Shown here in pieces: positions 12,262-23,818 of a DNA stretch of 64,000 nt (within the stretch, counting starts at the first letter, position 1; each line of letters starts with the position of its first letter). Both the position numbers and the translations under genes were made by a program. The notes under the pieces were generated by a model. That model saw nothing but the letters and a program-made list of their open reading frames with translations, made no database searches and was not told the DNA's origin. Origin of the DNA: Macrotis lagotis (Eukaryota > Chordata > Mammalia > Peramelemorphia > Peramelidae); assembly GCF_037893015.1 (NCBI RefSeq), contig NC_133658.1:280947221-281011220 (forward strand), written 5' to 3'.

Positions 12262-13428
12262 TCATTGAAAGTCCATCTTTTTCCCTGGAAGAGGACAATT
12301 CATTTTTTCTGGGTAGCTGATGCTTGGTTGCATTCCAAGCTCTTTTGCCTTCCGGTATATTATATTCCAAGCCCTATGAGCTTCCAATGTAGTTGCTGCT
12401 AAGTCCTGTGTGATCCTGACTGCAGCTCCACGATATTTGAACTGTGTCCTTCTGGCTGCTTGTAATATTTTCTCTTTGACTTGGGAGTTCTGGAACTTGG
12501 CTATAATATTCCTAGGGGTTGGTTTTTTGGGATCTCTTTCTCGGGGGGATTGGTGGATTCTCTCCATTTCTATTTTGCCCTCTGCTTCTAGAATATCAGG
12601 GTAATTTTCCTGTAGTAATTCTTTGAAAATGATGTCAAGGGGCGGCTAGGTGGCGTAGTGGATAAAGTACCGGCCTTGGAGTCAGGAGTACCTGGGTTCA
12701 AATCCGGTCTCAGACACTTAATAATTGCCTAGCTGTATGGCCTTGGGCAAGCCACTTAACCCGTTTGCCTTGCAAAAAAAAAAATCTAAAAAAAAAATGA
12801 TGTCAAAGCTCTTTTCCTGATCATGACTTTCAGGTATTCCAATAATTTTTAAATTATCTTTCCTAAGTCTGTTTTCCATATCAGTTGTTTTTTCAATGAG
12901 ATATTTCACATTTTCTTCTAACTTTTCATTTTTTTGGTTTTGAAGTATTGATTCCTGATTTCTGGTAAATTCATCAATCTCCCTGAATTCTATTCTTTGT
13001 CTGAAGGATTTGTTCTCCTCAGAGAGTTTTCTTATCTCTTTTTCCATCTGGCCAATTTTGCTTTTTAAAGCATTCTTCTCCTCAATAACTTTTTGAACTG
13101 TTTTATCCATTTGACCTAAGCTGGTTTTTAGCATGCTATTTTCTTCAGCTTTTTTTTGGATTTTCTTGACTAAGCTGCTGACTTCACTTTCATGTTTTTC
13201 CTGCATCTCTCTCCTTTCTTTTCCCAGTTTTTCTTCCAACTCCCTCATTTGATTTTCAAAGTCTTTTTTGAGCTCTGTCATAGTTTGAGCCCAATTTCTG
13301 TTTTTCTTGGAGTCTTTAGATGCAGGAGCTTGTGCTTCCTCATCTTCAGACTGAGTATTTTGATCCTTCTTGGGCTCATTTGCAAAATATTTCTCAATGG
13401 TCTTCCTCTTATTTCTCTGCTTGCTCAT
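12262..13428 (-). pseudogene. LINE ORF1 protein gene, open except for one SINE (copy B)
   Basis: Starts MSKQRNKRKTIEKYFANEP and ends GKKMDFQ with TGA. Order: basic/polar N-terminus, long heptad coiled coil (about residues 50-180), RRM core NLKIIGIPESHDQ, C-terminal domain (KILQAARRTQFKYRGAAVRI). The total span is 1167 nt; subtracting the SINE and one TSD copy (168 nt) gives 999 nt, and both sides are in the same frame without stops. So a single SINE insertion is the only visible lesion. Confidence 0.85.
12639..12793 (+). mobile_element. WSINE inserted in LINE ORF1
   Basis: 'ggggcggctaggtggcgtag' head, B box 'gggttcaaatcc', A-rich end. TSD aaaatgatgtcaa at 12626-12638 and 12794-12806, a perfect 13-mer. 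Confidence 0.95.
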
Positions 13429-14344
13429 TTTCCCAGCCTGGCCCTGGTTTTGGGGTGCTTCCTGTGCTTTTGTGACACTCCCACAAGGGTCTCAGTGTGT
13501 GATGCTCTGTCCTCCCTCTTGATCTGTGAATAACCCTATGGGCCCTCCTCTGCCACAGGGCTGAGGTGGGGGGGGGCTGATGTTCTAGGGGGGGCCTAGA
13601 CTGTGATCAGGATCTGAATGTGGTCAGAGCCTCAGAGTCCTGTTCCAGAGGCAGAGGACAGAAGAGCTCTGCAGTCTCTCTCTCTTCACTCCCCTCCCTC
13701 AGCTCAATGGGCTCATGCCCTGGGGGTTCCTGCTTACTGGCTCTGCCTGCTTGTTTCCTGGATCAGGGCTGGAGAAAGACCAAGCTGCTAGCTGTGTGCC
13801 CCAAGGGCTGGGCTTCACCTGCTCACTCTGGCAGAGGTCCCCCGCTCTTCCCCCACTTTGTGCCTGCTGCTCCCCGGGGTGCAGCTCAGGAGACCCCCCC
13901 CCACTTCTGTGAGCCACGGCTCCCAGCACCCTGGGGCTGCCTCCGGGAGGCTGAAGTTCTTTTGCTCTGTCACGCCACCCCTCTGGCAGGCCGCCCCTCC
14001 GACCCTGGGGAGCAGAGCCTTTCTGCTCTTTTCCAGGTTACCTTGAGTAGGAGAACTGCCTCACTGGGTCCCTTTGTGGCTTCTGTCTCTCGAAGTTTAG
14101 TTAGAGTCCTTAGCTTATGAGTTTTATCAGAGAGCTCCTAAGACTCGATCCCTTCATGTCGCCATCTTGGCTCTGCCTCCTATGATTTGTTTTTAAAAAA
14201 TATTTTGAAAACTGTATTTCAACATAATTAGTTACTTTTGTAATGCTATATATTTTATTTTATGCATTTAAAAACATTCTGAGAAATGGTCCATAGACTG
14301 TCAAGGGGATTCATGATAACACACAAAAAGAACCCCCCTGCTCT

Positions 14345-15493
14345 ACTCTCTCAGTGAGTCCATCAGTTTTCAGTATTCAATTATCTTTATGCAGATAATA
14401 TTCAAATCTATATCTCTATCCCTCATTCTTTTTTGAATCACCAACTCCCTATTATATATCTCACCTAGATATCCCACAGGCATCACAAACTCACAATGAC
14501 CAAATCATAACTAATTTTTTCACCATAATCCACTACCTCCTTCTGTTAATCCCTCTTTCCACTTATTCAAGTTTGCAACATTCGTGTTATTATCTTAAAC
14601 TGTTCACTCTCTCACCCTACCTCATCATCAATAATTTGCCAAGTGTGATCAATTCATCCTCCACAGCTTCTTTTACAGCCACCCCTTTCTCTCCATTTAC
14701 AGAGCCACGACATTGGTTAAGACTATCAGCACTTCTCACTTTGATGACAAAAACAGAATATGCTTGTTCTCTCTCCTTTCTAATCCATCCTTTACACATT
14801 CACCAGAGATCTTTGTTAAAACACAAGATTGGGGCAGCTAGGTGGTGCAGTGGAAAGAGCACCGGCCCTGGAGTCAGGAGTACCTGAGTTCAAATCTAGC
14901 CTCAGACACTTAATAATTACCTAGCTGTGTGGCCTTGGGCAAGTCACTTAACCCCATTTGCCTTGCAAAAACCTAAAAAAAAACCCCAAAAAACAACACA
15001 AGATTGATCCCATCATTGTCCTGCCCAAAGAGTTTCAGTGGTTCTCAACTTTAGGAGTGAGTTTATACTCCTCTTTTTGGCGTTTAAAGTCCTTCATAAT
15101 CTACGTAATGCAACGTTTCTTTTTAGATGTTTAACTTTTATTCTTTCTCATGTTCTGCTTCAAACTGACCTATTTGCTATTCTCTATAACATAACATTCT
15201 ATTTCCATACTTCATTCCTTTGTCTGTCTTCCATTCTTAGAATACTCTCTCTCCACTTCTTTGGAATCCTTTGTTCCCTCTACTGCCTAACATGAAGCCT
15301 GTCTTAATTTCCCAAATGTTAGGGCTTTACCCCACAAATTACTTTGTTTATATTGCATGTATATCTCAATGAATATTCATCCTTCTCACCCAAATTCCCA
15401 AGAGCATGTAAATTATTCAAGGGCACAGATAATTGCATTTTTGTCTTCTTATACCTACCTGGGACATAAAAGATCTTTAATAAATGCTTGTTG
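14345..15493 (+). mobile_element. L2 LINE 3' part, sense
   Basis: C/T-rich L2 wording ('cccacaggcatcacaaactc', 'agtccttcataatctac') through to the 3' end 'ctttaataaatgcttgttg'. Split by the SINE at 14832-14994, and its last bases are duplicated by the SINE at 15494-15619. No intact frame. Confidence 0.75.
14832..14994 (+). mobile_element. WSINE
   Basis: Full-length with A box, B box and A-rich tail. TSD aacacaagattg at 14820-14831 and 14995-15006. Confidence 0.95.
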
Positions 15494-15619
15494 TGGGGGT
15501 GGCTAGGTGGCACAGTGGATAGAGCACCAGCACCAGCCCTGGAATCAGGAGTACCTGAGTTCAAATCCGACCTCAGACACTTAGCCCTATTGCCTTGCAA
15601 AAAAAAAAAAATCTAAAAA
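15494..15619 (+). mobile_element. WSINE with internal deletion
   Basis: TSD aaatgcttgttg at 15482-15493 and 15620-15631. The segment between two 'cactta' motifs of the consensus is missing. It also has a duplicated 'gcaccagcaccagcc'. Confidence 0.9.
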
Positions 15620-15631
15620 AAATGCTTGTTG

Positions 15632-16839
15632 AATAAAATTTTCATTCCAAATGAGGTCATTCTAACAGTTTAGAATGAAATTAAATGAAACAGGATCACA
15701 GTTTAAATGAATTGATAGCAATCCTACTTTCAATACCACTAAAGTAATATTTACTAAAGATATATGGATAGGAGAAAGAGAATGGATACAAATGGTATTC
15801 ATAACTCTTAAGGAAAGCTCTGGAAGGGTTTCAAAGAAGAATTCTGGATTCATATCCCAGTTTTGATCAAGAATCTCTCTTTAACTTTGGTTTCTAGGCA
15901 ATTGTCTAACAAAAAAATTTATAATTCTAACAAGAATTAATCTACAATTGTGTTTTACTTGGCATGAAAATTGCCATACCTCCCAGTATAATTAAGAGTT
16001 GAAAACTATCACTTCACCTGATATACAGTTTTCCATATGGCCAAAGGGAGTAGGGAGAATAAATATTACTTCAACTCTTGCTGAACGTTGCCTCCTTCTA
16101 CCTCTGTAGCTTTCACCAGGGATGAAACAAGATCCCCAATAAGACATAAAAAGGCCCAATTTTCATCATTCTTCTAATTTTAGAGGCTGAGTTGGCAATT
16201 GTACCAGCACTGAAACTTTTCTGGTGAATAATTCAGCATAAAAATGCAAGATGTGTGGGTGCTGATGAGAGAAGTTCAAAAGATTCTAAAGTTAAGATCT
16301 TTAAGAGATTAAAAAAAAAACAACTGCTCTAAGAAATGAGAATTCCATGACTTTTCAGTCAAGAACCTCTTATTGATAGGAAGAATGAAATCACAACAAA
16401 AGCAAAGACAAACAAAACCCCCACTACATAGCAATTACTTGACAGCTGTCCAGGAGGAAAACCCAAAGCCAGAATGTGTTCATTTGCTCCAGTGTCTCAC
16501 TCAGCTCTGGCTCCCCATTCCCAGAGCACAAGCAGATGCTTTGACAAAGAAACTACCAAAGGCAGACTTCCTTGTCAGGCAAACTTGTACTGGGTACTCC
16601 CGGTGCTTTTTTCCCAGACTGAGATGAAATCACCATTCATATCTGAAGTCAAGTTGCAGCAAAGTAACCCCAAACTTCCTGTCTGATGAAGGGGGCAAAA
16701 CAGATATTCCTTCTTATTCTTTTCTGAGCCTACTTACAAGGCCCTACAGAGACACCCAAGCAATACAATTCTATAATAAGTTTTTAAAGAGAGGACCAGA
16801 GTTTATACATCTATTGACTTTAAATTCTGTAAAGTTAAA
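15632..16839. other. No gene recognised
   Basis: AT-rich sequence without a repeat family I can name. The 60-90 codon frames here (for example 16373-16627) have no recognisable motif or splice context. Confidence 0.4.
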
Positions 16840-17060
16840 TGATAATTCACATTTAAATAGTACCTACAGGTTTGCTTTTTTTTTAACACTGTCATTTGAC
16901 TCTTGCAACAACCCTGTGAGTAAATTGCATTATTATCCCCATTTTAGAGATGAGGAAACAAACTCAGAAAGGGTTCACGTAGCTTGGGAGTGTTTGAAAC
17001 TAGGTTTGACCACAGGTCTTTCTGACTCCAACTCTGGGTCTCTATCCACTAGGCCTGCCT
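16840..17060 (+). mobile_element. MIR SINE
   Basis: Core text 'attttagagatgaggaaaca' preceded by 'caacaaccctgtgag' and followed by 'gtctttctgactccaa'. Confidence 0.8.
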
Positions 17061-17320
17061 CACTTGGTTCTCAAATTCCACATGTATATAATTAAAGTAT
17101 TGGATTAGATTATCTCTTTGGTACCCTCCCTCTGAAATACTGGTTTGATCTGGTTTTTAATTTTTTTGAAAGCTAGTTATATAAAGATGTTAATCCCCAG
17201 GAATTTATGATTTTGAGTAAAGTTTCATCTTGAATGAACCTGGATTAAACTGAAGAATTCGAATTGAAATAGGTTGTAGGTTATGTTTCTAGATACATGT
17301 TTTGTTAAAAATCATTTAGA

Positions 17321-17481
17321 GGGGTGGCTAGGTGGCGTAGTGGATAAAGTACCGGCCTTGGAGTCAGGAGTACCTGGGTTCAAATCCGGTCTCAGACACT
17401 TAATAATTACCTAGCTGTGTGGCCTTGGGCAAGCCACTTAACCCCCATTTGCCTTGCAAAAAACCCCAAAAAAAACTAAAA
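17321..17481 (+). mobile_element. WSINE
   Basis: Full-length copy; TSD aaaaatcatttaga at 17307-17320 and 17482-17495, perfect. A young insertion. Confidence 0.95.
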
Positions 17482-17509
17482 AAAAATCATTTAGAACATG
17501 AAACAAATT

Positions 17510-17690
17510 TTCTAAACCAAAGTTTCAGTTTCCTCATCTAACAAATATGGATAATAATACCTGTCCTAGTTACATCACAGGACTGTTGTACCAAATGAGA
17601 TAACATATATTTGTAACATAACCTATATCTGTGAATCATAAAGTACTATGTAAATATTATTCATTATTGTTATTAGCATTTAGCTTTGAT
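17510..17690 (-). mobile_element. MIR SINE, antisense
   Basis: 'cagtttcctcatctaacaaa' and 'ataataatacctgtcctagt', ending in ATT-rich 'attattcattattgttatta'. Confidence 0.7.
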
Positions 17691-18314
17691 TGGGGGCCAA
17701 AAAACAGATAAAATTTGTTTAGTTCAGTATTATAACATAACAGCTATTCACTTTTGACTCGTTTCATTCCTTGTGTCTTCAGTGATGCCTACCTATGCCT
17801 TCCTCACTTCATAGGGCACTGGATCCCCAAAGTCACCAAATATTCCCAAGCTCAGGTGCCATCACTAATTATTCTTAGTCTAGCTGTACTTGACAGATGC
17901 TGTGTGAGTGCCTCCAAGAACTCCTTGCTTGTTCCCACCTGTGAAGTATTTAAATACACAGACACACTCCACACTAGGACTTGAGAACAGAAGCTATTTA
18001 TTGAGTGATTTTCCTGCAGCCATGGCTCTAAATCTTAGTTGGGCTTATAAATGACAGCTTTCTGCAAATGAGAGGAGGAAGAACCTGCCACTCTCACTGA
18101 AAAAAGACTAGGAAACTAGAACACAGAAAGATCAGTTGATGTACCCAGCCATTCAGTCTGCTTTTTCTGCCTTTTACAAGGAGAAGCTCAGCTGGGAATC
18201 TATGGCTTTCATTCCCTGACATTTGGATTCTCCAGATCTCAACTCAGAGTTTAACTGTGCAAAATGACCAGGATTCCAGGTCCAACCTTGCCACTAACTA
18301 CTAGTTAAGAGATT
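17691..18314. other. No gene recognised
   Basis: Single-copy looking; the frame at 17754-17984 has no family I know. Confidence 0.4.
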
Positions 18315-18464
18315 TCTGGGGAGGCTAGGTGGCACGGTGGATAAAGTACGGGCCCTGGAGTCAGGAGTACCTGGGTTCAAATCTGGTCTCAGACATTTAA
18401 TAATTACCTAGCTGTGTGGCCTTAGGCAAGCCACTTAACCCCGTTTGCCTTACAAAAAAAAAAA
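18315..18464 (+). mobile_element. WSINE
   Basis: Full-length copy with short TSD aagagatt (18307-18314 and 18465-18472). Confidence 0.9.
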
Positions 18465-18599
18465 AAGAGATTGCTGCCACATCATGTAATTTCTCTGGGC
18501 CTATTTCCCCCTCTCTAGAATTTGAGGATAATTCTGAATAATCATAAGATTCCTTCCATCCTCAAATACCTCCAATTTTTATTACTAAAAAATCACATG

Positions 18600-18910
18600 T
18601 CTCTGTTTCTCCCTCCACAAATAACTGACATTTACAGAACACTTTAAAGTATAAAATACTTACATAGAGCATTTGCTTTGAGGCTTAACAGCTGTGAGGA
18701 AAGAATTACACCTCTATAAGAACACTGGGGTTCAGAGAGATCAGAGAGGTAAAATAACTTTGCCCATGGTAACACAGCTGTTAAATGTCTAGATCTTTCT
18801 GACTTCACTTCAACAGACAATGGGCATTTGTTATAGGTACTAAGCTAAATTCTGGAATTCAAAGAGAGATTAAAAACAGATACTGCCCTCAAGAATCATA
18901 CATTCTAAAG
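18600..18910. mobile_element. MIR followed by antisense L2 3' end
   Basis: 18600-18800 reads as MIR ('cactttaaagtataaaatac', 'gcccatggtaacacagctgt'). 18812-18910 resembles the reversed L2 end ('ttataggtactaagctaaat'). Confidence 0.6.
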
Positions 18911-18954
18911 AGATGACAAGTAAAGAAGAGCACTAGAGAAACGATATACACAGA

Positions 18955-19310
18955 GTGGACAGAGGGTAAACTCTGACCCAGTGACACTGTTCTCCTTACA
19001 GTTCTCCTATAAGATACTCCGTCTCTTGGGTCTGACCATTTCCTCTTGACTGTCCCCTCTGCCTGAAATACTCTCCATTTTTGCCTCCTGACTAACCTGG
19101 CTTCCTTCATATACCAGTGAAAATCCCACTTCTACAGGAAGACTTTCCTAATCCCTTTGGTAGAATTTCCTTTTATCCTTTATATAGCTTGTTTGCTTGA
19201 CTCTCCTTTTAGACTATGAGCTTCCTTGTGGTCAGGGACTGTTTTTTTTTTTTTACCTATCTTTGTAATCCCAGATTACAGGCCCACAGAAAGCACTTAT
19301 AAATTGACAA
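18955..19310 (+). mobile_element. L2 LINE 3' end, sense
   Basis: 'ctgcctgaaatactctcc', 'aggaagactttcctaatccc', 'gactatgagcttccttgtgg' and 'ggcccacagaaagcacttat' are typical L2 3'UTR wording. Confidence 0.8.
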
Positions 19311-19359
19311 AAAGAAAAGCATGAAGGTCCAGGAAAGTACTGCTATAGAGAGTGGGATT

Positions 19360-22282
19360 TGATCTATTGTTTTTTTATATGAAAATTTTATATACTTTTT
19401 CAAATTACATAAAAACAAATTATAAAAATAATTTTTAACTTTCATCATTTAAAAATGAGTTCCAAATTCTCTTTCCCTCCTGCCTCTCCTATTCCCTCAC
19501 TCCTTTGCCTCACCCTTCCCAGAGATGGCAAGCAATTAGAGATTATACATGTACAATCATGAAAAGTATATTTTCATATTAGCTGAGATGCAAAAGACAA
19601 CAAAAACCAAAAAAGGAAAACAAGAAAAATAAGAAAGTTTTAAAAAAGCATATTTCAATCTGTATTCCAATTTCATTAGTTCTTTCTCTGGAGGTAGACA
19701 GCATTTTTTCATCATAAGTCCTTTGGAATTGTTTTGTGTCATATTGCTGAGAACAGCTAAATCATACAGTTGATCATTATACAATATCACCATTATTGTA
19801 TACAATGCTCTAGTTCTGCTTATTTAATTAGTCTTCCCAGATTTTTCAGAAACCATCCTGCTCATCATTTCCTATAGCACAACAGTATTTCATCACAATC
19901 ATATATATCACAATTTGTTTAGCCAATCTCCAATTGATGACCATCCTCTCAATTTCCAATTTTTTGCTACCACAGTAAGAACTGCTTATAAATATTTTAG
20001 TATCAATTGATCCTTTTCTCTTTTCTTTGATTGTTTTAGAATATAGACCTAGTAGTGGTATTGCTGGGTCAAAGGGTATGTTTTTTTTTTATAGCCCTTT
20101 GGACATAGTTCCAAATTGTTCTCTAAAATGGATGGATCCCTTTGACCCAGCAATACCACTACTGGGTCTATACCCTGAAGAGATGATGAAAAAGGGTAAA
20201 AACATCACTTGTACAAAAATATTTATAGCAGCCCTGTTTGTGGGGGCAAAGAATTGGAAATAAAGTAAATGTCCTTCAGTTGGGGAACGGCTTAGCAAAC
20301 TATGGTATATCTATGTCATGGAACACTATTGTTCTATTAGAAACCAGGAGGGATGGGAATTCAGGGAAGCCTGGAGAGATTTGCATGAACTGATGCTGAG
20401 TGAGATGAGCAGAACCAGAAAAACACTGTACACCCTAACAGCAACATGGGAGTGATGTTCAACCTTGAAGGACTTGCTCATTCCATCAGTGCAACAATTG
20501 GGAACAATTTTGGGCTGTCTGCAAAGAAGAGTGCCATCTGTATCCAGATAAGGAGCTGTGGAGTTTGAACAAAGTTCAAGGACTATTCCCTTTAATTTAG
20601 AAAAAAACAGATATCTTATCATGTGATCTTGTTACCTCTTAGACTTCTAGTCTCTTCTTTAAGGATATGATTTCTCTTTCATCACACCCAATTTGGATCA
20701 AGGTACAACAATGGAAACAAAGTAAAGACTGACAGATTGCTTTCTGTGGGGGTGGGGTGGGGGGGAGGGAAGTAAGACTGGGGGGGAAATTGTAAAACTC
20801 AAATAATATCTTTAATAAAAATAAATTAAAAAAATAAAATGGATGGATCAGTTCCCAGTTCAAGTGTCCCAATTTTCCCACATCCCCTCCAACATTTTTT
20901 ATATTCCTTTTCTGTCATATTAGTCAATCTGATAGGTGAAGGCTAGTACTTCAGAGTTGTTTAATTTGCTTTTCTTTTATCAACAGTGATTTAGAGTGTT
21001 TTTCATATGACTAAAGATAGCTTGGATTTCTTCTTCTGAAAACCGTCTATTCATTTCCTTTGACCATTTATCAACTGAGGAAACACTCATGTTCTTATAA
21101 ATGTGATTCAGTTCTTTATATATTTGAAAAATGAGGCATGTTTCAGAGAAATTTGCTGTAAAATTTTTTTGCCACAGTTTTCTGCTTGACTGCATTGGTT
21201 TTGCTTGTGGAAAAAACTTTTTAATTTCATGTAAGAAAATTATCCATTTTACATATCTTAATGCTCTCTATCTCTTGTTAGGTCATAAAATTTTCCCTTA
21301 TTCATAGATTTGACAGGTAAAATATTTCACACTCCCTTAATTTGCTTATAATATTACCTTTTATGTCTAAATCATGTACTCATTTTTATCTTATAGTGTG
21401 AAATGCTGGCCTATAACTAGTTTCTACTAAACTGTTTTCTGGTTTTCTCAGAAATTTTTTTCAGTAGTGAGTTCTTGTCTCAAAAAGCTTACATATTTGC
21501 ATTTATTAAATACTATATTACTGTAGTCTTTTACTACTTTATATTGGGGACAAAATCTATTCCACTGATTCACCAATTCTATTTCTTAACCAGTACCAGA
21601 TTGTTTTGATGATTATTACTTTGTAATACAGTTTAAGATCTGGCAGTACTAGGTCACCTTTCTTCACATTAAAAAAAATTGATTCCTTTAATATTGACCT
21701 TTTATTCTTTCAGATTGTTGCTATTTTTCTAGTTATTTAAAATAATTTTTAGGTAGATTGGTTGGTATGGCACTTAATAAGTAAATTAATTTAGGTAGAA
21801 TTGTCATTTTTATTATAATGGCTCAATCTACCCATGAGCAATTAATATTTCTCTGGTTGTTTAGATCTGATTTCTTTGTGTGAAAAATGTTTTGCAATTG
21901 TGTTTCAACAGTTCGCAGGTTTGTTTTATCACACAGACTTCCTAGTATTTTATATTGTCTAAAATTATTTAAAATGGAATTTCTTTTTCTAGCTTTTGCT
22001 GCTGGACTTTGCTGTTAATATATAGACATGATGAGAGTTTTTGTGGGTTAATTTTATATCTATACCAATTTTATAGCTATACCATTTGGTGCATTTACAT
22101 CTTGGCCTTTGGTACCTTTTATCAAAATGTCATTTTCTTGTTTTTTTTTTTACTTAGCTCTATTTTTACTTGTTTTTTTTTTTTTGTGACCTGATTACTA
22201 TTCCTACCTTTTTTTTTTAACTTCAACTGAAGTCTAATAGAGTTTGCTCTAGCCTTACTTTAACTCTGCATCTCTCTCTCTG
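19360..22282 (-). mobile_element. Ancient L1, ORF2 3' half, antisense
   Basis: Reverse translation shows decayed L1 ORF2 landmarks. DKWSKEMNRRFSEEEIQ with MKNTLNHC lies near 20980-21080. KLKSFF..K and MTILPKLIYL-like stretches lie further up. The 3'UTR-like end is near 19370-19600. Many stops. It is interrupted by a sense L1 (20139-20835), and a SINE sits at 22299. Confidence 0.75.
20139..20835 (+). mobile_element. 5'-truncated L1 nested in older L1
   Basis: Sense L1: ORF2 C-terminus (DPFDPAIPLLGLYPEE, then [18 protein letters not shown]), 3'UTR with a G-rich tract (20745-20790) and an A-rich tail. Perfect TSD aaaatggatggatc at 20125-20138 and 20836-20849. Confidence 0.93.
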
Positions 22283-22298
22283 CTTCAGGTATATTTTT

Positions 22299-22450
22299 TT
22301 CTTTTTTTAGTTTTTACAAGGCAATGGGGTTAAGTGGCTTGCCCAAGGCCACACAGCTAGCTAATTATTAAGTGTCTGAGGTCAGATTTGAACTCAGGTA
22401 TTCCTGACTCCAGGGCCAGTGCTCTATCCACTGTGCCACCTAGCCGCCCC
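22299..22450 (-). mobile_element. WSINE
   Basis: Antisense, full-length; perfect 16-base TSD cttcaggtatattttt at 22283-22298 and 22451-22466. Confidence 0.95.
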
Positions 22451-22466
22451 CTTCAGGTATATTTTT

Positions 22467-22984
22467 AATAAGTATTATTGTGGTTTTTAATCCACTGCTT
22501 CTGTTTTATGGGTGAGTTCCTTCCATTCAAATTCACAGTTATGATTACTAAATGTATATTTTTCTCCATTCTATTTGTCCTTTTTATCTTTCTCTCCTTT
22601 CATTCAGTCCCTTTTCAAGTGTTTTGCTTCAGGCCACCAGATTTCCACTATCGGTTCCCCTCCTATTTCCCTTAGGCAAGATAGTTTTCTATGCCCCACC
22701 AACCAAATGTGATTGTTATTCCCTCTTTGAGTCAATTCTGATGAAAGGTTCAAGTAAAATCTGCCACTCCTCCATCTTCTCTTCCACTGTAAAAACTTAC
22801 TTTTGTGCCTTTCATGGAATAAAATTTACTCTATTTCACTTCTCCCTTCCCCCTTTCTCACTTGTTAATTTTATTATTTTTCAAAATCATTCCATCATAG
22901 GTAACTCATATCCATATCCTAATAATGAAAAAGTTTTTAAACATTCCAAGTATTAACTTCTCAAGTAGAAATGTAAATCTTAGG
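22467..22984 (-). mobile_element. Probable antisense LINE remnant
   Basis: C/T-rich sequence between two antisense LINE segments; the reversed strand is purine-rich, like LINE inter-ORF regions. No motif names the family. The frame at 22552-22956 is an artefact of low-complexity pyrimidine sequence. Confidence 0.4.
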
Positions 22985-23284
22985 GTTTTTTTCAATTTTC
23001 ATTTTACCACCTGGTTTTAGGATATTAGAACTGTTTGCCTTGATAATTTCTTGAAATACTTTTTATCTTGGCTTTCAAATACACTGATAATTCTCAAATT
23101 ATTTCTACTTGTTCTGTTTTCAAAGTCAGTTGCTTTTCCAATGAGATACTTCACATTTTCTTCTATTTTGTCCATTGTGTTTTGTTTACTGATGTCTCCT
23201 GGAGTCATTAGCTTTCATTTGCCCAATTCTAATTTTTAAGGAATTATTTTCTTCAGTGAACTTTTGTCAATTTGGTCAATTTTA

Positions 23285-23500
23285 TTTTTTATTTTATTAA
23301 ATTATAATTAATTTGTTTTTTCCAATTATTTGCAAAGATAGTTTTCAACATTTGTTCTTTTGCAAGCTTTTGACTTCCATGTTTTTCTACCCCCTCCCCT
23401 CCCCTCCCCACCTTCCCATGACAGTGAGCTATCTGATACAGGTTGTACATGTACAATTGTGTTTAACATATTTCCATATTAGTCTCATTTCTGCTCTTTA
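23285..23500 (-). mobile_element. L1 3'-end fragment, antisense
   Basis: T-rich start, then C-rich 'ctcccctcccctccccacc' and 'tgtacatgtacaattgtg', the same end seen at 19370-19600. 'ttcttcagtgaa' occurs on both sides (near 23250 and 23511) and may be a TSD. Confidence 0.6.
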
Positions 23501-23558
23501 TGGAGCTCTTTCTTCAGTGAATTTTTGCACCTCCATTTCCCATTTGGCCAATTCTGCT

Positions 23559-23654
23559 TTTTTTTATTAGCTTTTTTTTGCAAGGCAATAGGTGATTAAG
23601 TGACTTGCCCAAGGTCATACAGCAAGGCTGGTGCTCTATTCACTGAGCTGCCCC
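23559..23654 (-). mobile_element. SINE with internal deletion, tandem site copy 1
   Basis: About 96 bases. The middle of the SINE, including the B-box region, is missing. Flanked by ccaattctgct at 23548-23558 and 23655-23665. Confidence 0.85.
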
Positions 23655-23665
23655 CCAATTCTGCT

Positions 23666-23818
23666 CTTTTTTTTAGGTTTTTGCAAGGCAAATGTAGTTA
23701 AGTGGCTTGCCCAAGGCCACACAGCTAGGTAATTAAGTGTCTGAGGTTGGATTTGAACTCAAGGTACTCCTGACTCCAGGGCTGGTGCTTTAGCTACTGC
23801 ACCACCTAGCCACCCCCC
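23666..23818 (-). mobile_element. WSINE, tandem site copy 2
   Basis: Full-length antisense copy directly beside the previous one, flanked by ccaattctgct (23655-23665) and ccaattccgct (23819-23829). Confidence 0.9.

Larger units (their letters stand above)
10814..14179 (-). mobile_element. ORF1-only LINE (HAL1-like), near full length, copy B
   Basis: Inverted relative to 6440-9648, with its own TSD (ctatgatttgttttt at 10799-10813 and 14180-14194), so it is an independent insertion. On the minus strand: 5' end 'aggaggcagagccaagatgg', GC-rich 5'UTR (14179-13429), ORF1 (13428-12262), modules 1-3, A-rich tail. A plus-strand SINE sits in ORF1. No ORF2. Confidence 0.92.

Noticed and set aside
13620..14120. 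166-codon frame on the plus strand
   Set aside because: It is antisense to the GC-rich 5'UTR of LINE copy B; length follows from GC content.
14832..14994. tRNA gene suggested by A and B boxes
   Set aside because: The boxes belong to the SINE head. No cloverleaf with intact acceptor and anticodon stems is present, and the unit recurs more than twenty times.
22552..22956. 134-codon Phe/Ser-rich frame
   Set aside because: Pyrimidine-rich LINE-derived sequence without splice context; low complexity keeps it open.
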